The notes beneath the pieces were generated by a model that was not told where the DNA came from, made no database searches, and was given only the letters and a program-made list of their open reading frames with translations. A stretch of DNA of 6,622 bases from Bacteroidota bacterium (lineage in GTDB: Bacteria; Bacteroidota; Bacteroidia; Bacteroidales; UBA4417). The translations under genes and the position numbers were made by a program. The stretch's first letter is position 1. Every line of letters begins with the position of its first letter. Shown piece after piece: positions 4,953 to 6,622 of this stretch. Location: positions 1 to 6,622 of the forward strand of contig JAIFMH010000028.1 of NCBI GenBank assembly GCA_020048595.1. Direction: 5' to 3'.

Positions 4953-6622
4953 ATGGACGGAGTTACCCGCATTTTCGATCTGCTTCAGGTAACCAGCCAG
5001 CTTTTCGAAGCCGGTGAACCTGTTTTTTACGGAAAGAAAGACGGTAAAGTTTTTACGATAGACAGTCAGGCTTATCACCGCAACAGTCATATTCTGGCTC
5101 ATGCCTTGCTTGAATCCGGAATCAGACCAGGCGACAGGGTAGCCACAATAATTAATAACCGGCCTGAGTGGAATTATTTTGATATGGCTATCAGCCTGAT
5201 TGGTGCTGTGCAGGTACCGGTTTATTCCACTGTGAGTGAAGATCAGATCAGTTACATTTTTACTGATGCAGCAGTCTCAGGGATTATTGTAAATGATGAA
5301 ACGGTTTGGGCGAGAATACGGCCTGTTGTTGCAGGAGTTGCTTCCGTAAAAACGATTATTTCCATCGACCCTGCTGATGGACTAACTCATCTGAATGAAC
5401 TGCTGGTTAAGTTCCAGACACACTATCCTGATAAGAAAGTGCTTAAGTCAGCAAACAGTATACATCCGGAAGATCTTTGTTCAATCATCTACACATCAGG
5501 CACCACCGGCAGACCCAAAGGAGTAATGCTTTCGCATAAAAACCTGGTGAGTAATTTTTTAGCTTTATCGGAAATCCTGAAACATCAGCCAGCCCGTAAA
5601 GCAGTCAGCGTACTGCCGTTATGCCATATTTACGAACGCATCCTGAATTATACGTATCAGAATTCAGGGACAGCAATATGGTATTTGGATGGTTTCGATA
5701 AGCTGCGTGAAGGCCTGGCCGAAGCGAAACCCGAGATATTCTGCGCCGTGCCGCGGGTAATGGAAAAACTTTTTGATGCCATCTTATCAAAAGGAAGGAA
5801 TTTAAAAGGAATAAAAAAACTGATTTTTTATAAGGCAATAGCAATTGGGCACCTTTATGAGCCTGAGGGAAAATTTTCTGCCTGGTATACCCTTCAGCTT
5901 GCACTTGCACGTAAATTGGTTTTCAAAAAATGGCATGATGCATTGGGCGGCAATCTTGTTTCAATCGTTTCAGGTGGAGCCAGCCTTAATCCAAGAATCT
6001 CTCGTACATTATGGGCAGCCGGATTTAAGATCATGGAAGGATATGGCCTTACTGAAACCTCACCGGTTGTGGCAGTAAGTAATTTTCAGAAAGGGGGTGT
6101 GCGAATTGGTACTGTAGGTCCTGTACTGCCCGACGTTGAAATAAAATTTGCCGATGATGGCGAAATTTTAGTCCATGGACCAAATGTTATGTTGGGCTAT
6201 TACAACCGTCCCGACCGCACTGCAGAAGTGATTGACCCGGAAGGGTGGCTGCATACAGGTGATATCGGTCATTTGGTTGATAATAAATATCTACAAATAA
6301 CGGACAGGAAGAAAGAGATTTTTAAAACCTCAGGTGGCAAATACATTGCGCCCCAGGTTCTCGAAAACCGATTTAAAGAATCTGCTTTTATTGAACACAT
6401 ACTGGTGGTTGGCGAAAACCGCAAACATCCTTCAGCCATAATAGTTCCGGCTTTCGAATATCTGATAGGCTGGTGCAGGGTAAAAGAAATACCATATTCT
6501 TCCGACGAAGATATAATCCGCCACTCACGTGTTATCCATCGTTTCGAAGAGGAAATCTACGAAATCAATCAACACTTCGGTCACCACGAACAAATTAAAA
6601 AATGGGAAATTCTTTCGGGAAA
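4953..6622 (+). CDS. Long-chain fatty acid-CoA ligase (AMP-forming), 3' end cut by window
   Basis: Second AMP-forming acyl-CoA synthetase. The frame is open from ATG 4953 to the window end, giving 556 codons plus two bases with no internal stop. About 30 C-terminal residues, including the expected catalytic lysine, lie beyond the edge. Motifs fall at the same residue numbers as in the upstream paralogue: YTSGTTGRPKG (180-190), LPLCHIYER (221-229), GYGLTETSP (363-371), WLHTGD (432-437), and the A8 region DRKKEIFKTS then GGKYIAP (451-467), the usual form for long-chain synthetases. By hand count the two proteins share 252 of 556 residues (about 45%) with no net gap. The start MDGVTRIFDL matches the paralogue's, which supports this ATG. 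It begins 80 bases after the lipoprotein gene and probably has its own promoter. Different substrate preference or expression from the first copy is an inference. Confidence 0.95.
   Translation, partial: MDGVTRIFDLLQVTSQLFEAGEPVFYGKKDGKVFTIDSQAYHRNSHILAHALLESGIRPGDRVATIINNRPEWNYFDMAISLIGAVQVPVYSTVSEDQISYIFTDAAVSGIIVNDETVWARIRPVVAGVASVKTIISIDPADGLTHLNELLVKFQTHYPDKKVLKSANSIHPEDLCSIIYTSGTTGRPKGVMLSHKNLVSNFLALSEILKHQPARKAVSVLPLCHIYERILNYTYQNSGTAIWYLDGFDKLREGLAEAKPEIFCAVPRVMEKLFDAILSKGRNLKGIKKLIFYKAIAIGHLYEPEGKFSAWYTLQLALARKLVFKKWHDALGGNLVSIVSGGASLNPRISRTLWAAGFKIMEGYGLTETSPVVAVSNFQKGGVRIGTVGPVLPDVEIKFADDGEILVHGPNVMLGYYNRPDRTAEVIDPEGWLHTGDIGHLVDNKYLQITDRKKEIFKTSGGKYIAPQVLENRFKESAFIEHILVVGENRKHPSAIIVPAFEYLIGWCRVKEIPYSSDEDIIRHSRVIHRFEEEIYEINQHFGHHEQIKKWEILSG

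Noticed and set aside
5605..6078. Open frames at 5605-5910 (-) and 5845-6078 (+) inside the second synthetase
   Set aside because: Both are shadows of an uninterrupted 556-codon frame with all family motifs. There is no frameshift in that gene.

Overview
This window of about 6.6 kb most likely comes from the chromosome of a member of the phylum Bacteroidota, possibly an environmental or uncultured lineage. Four observations support this. Start codons lack Shine-Dalgarno sequences. Four genes have a TAnnTTTG-like -7 element (exact or 7/8 match) ending 19 to 28 bases before the start codon. There is a short lipoprotein with a Bacteroidota-style leader. A heptad intergenic repeat is also present. 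Genus-level placement is not possible from sequence reading alone. All genes lie on the + strand.

Layout. Bases 1-59 are an exact copy of an internal piece of deoD (518-576). Bases 60-327 hold no convincing gene. Next come deoD (355-1062, purine nucleoside phosphorylase), an intergenic array of seven-base repeats with an inverted counterpart (1069-1172), a gdx/sugE-type small multidrug resistance gene (1195-1512, guanidinium exporter family) and a YdfG-type short-chain dehydrogenase (1667-2428) ending in a hairpin. They are followed by a complete long-chain acyl-CoA synthetase (2570-4336), an AT-rich short lipoprotein gene of unknown function (4426-4872) and a second acyl-CoA synthetase (4953 to the window end). 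The second synthetase lacks only its last roughly 30 residues because the window stops.

The genes do not form an evident single pathway. deoD serves purine salvage, the SMR protein exports guanidinium-like cations, and the SDR probably oxidises 3-hydroxy acids or reduces the matching carbonyls. The two synthetases activate fatty acids to acyl-CoA. They are ancient tandem paralogues, about 45% identical by hand count over 556 positions with no net gap. Most genes appear to have their own promoter, so this looks like a row of housekeeping units rather than an operon.

I found no convincing new biological system. The points most worth a second look are the duplicated deoD fragment at the window edge (tandem duplication or assembly artefact), the inverted heptad array, the divergence of the synthetase pair at the A8 hinge motif, and the low-GC lipoprotein between them.
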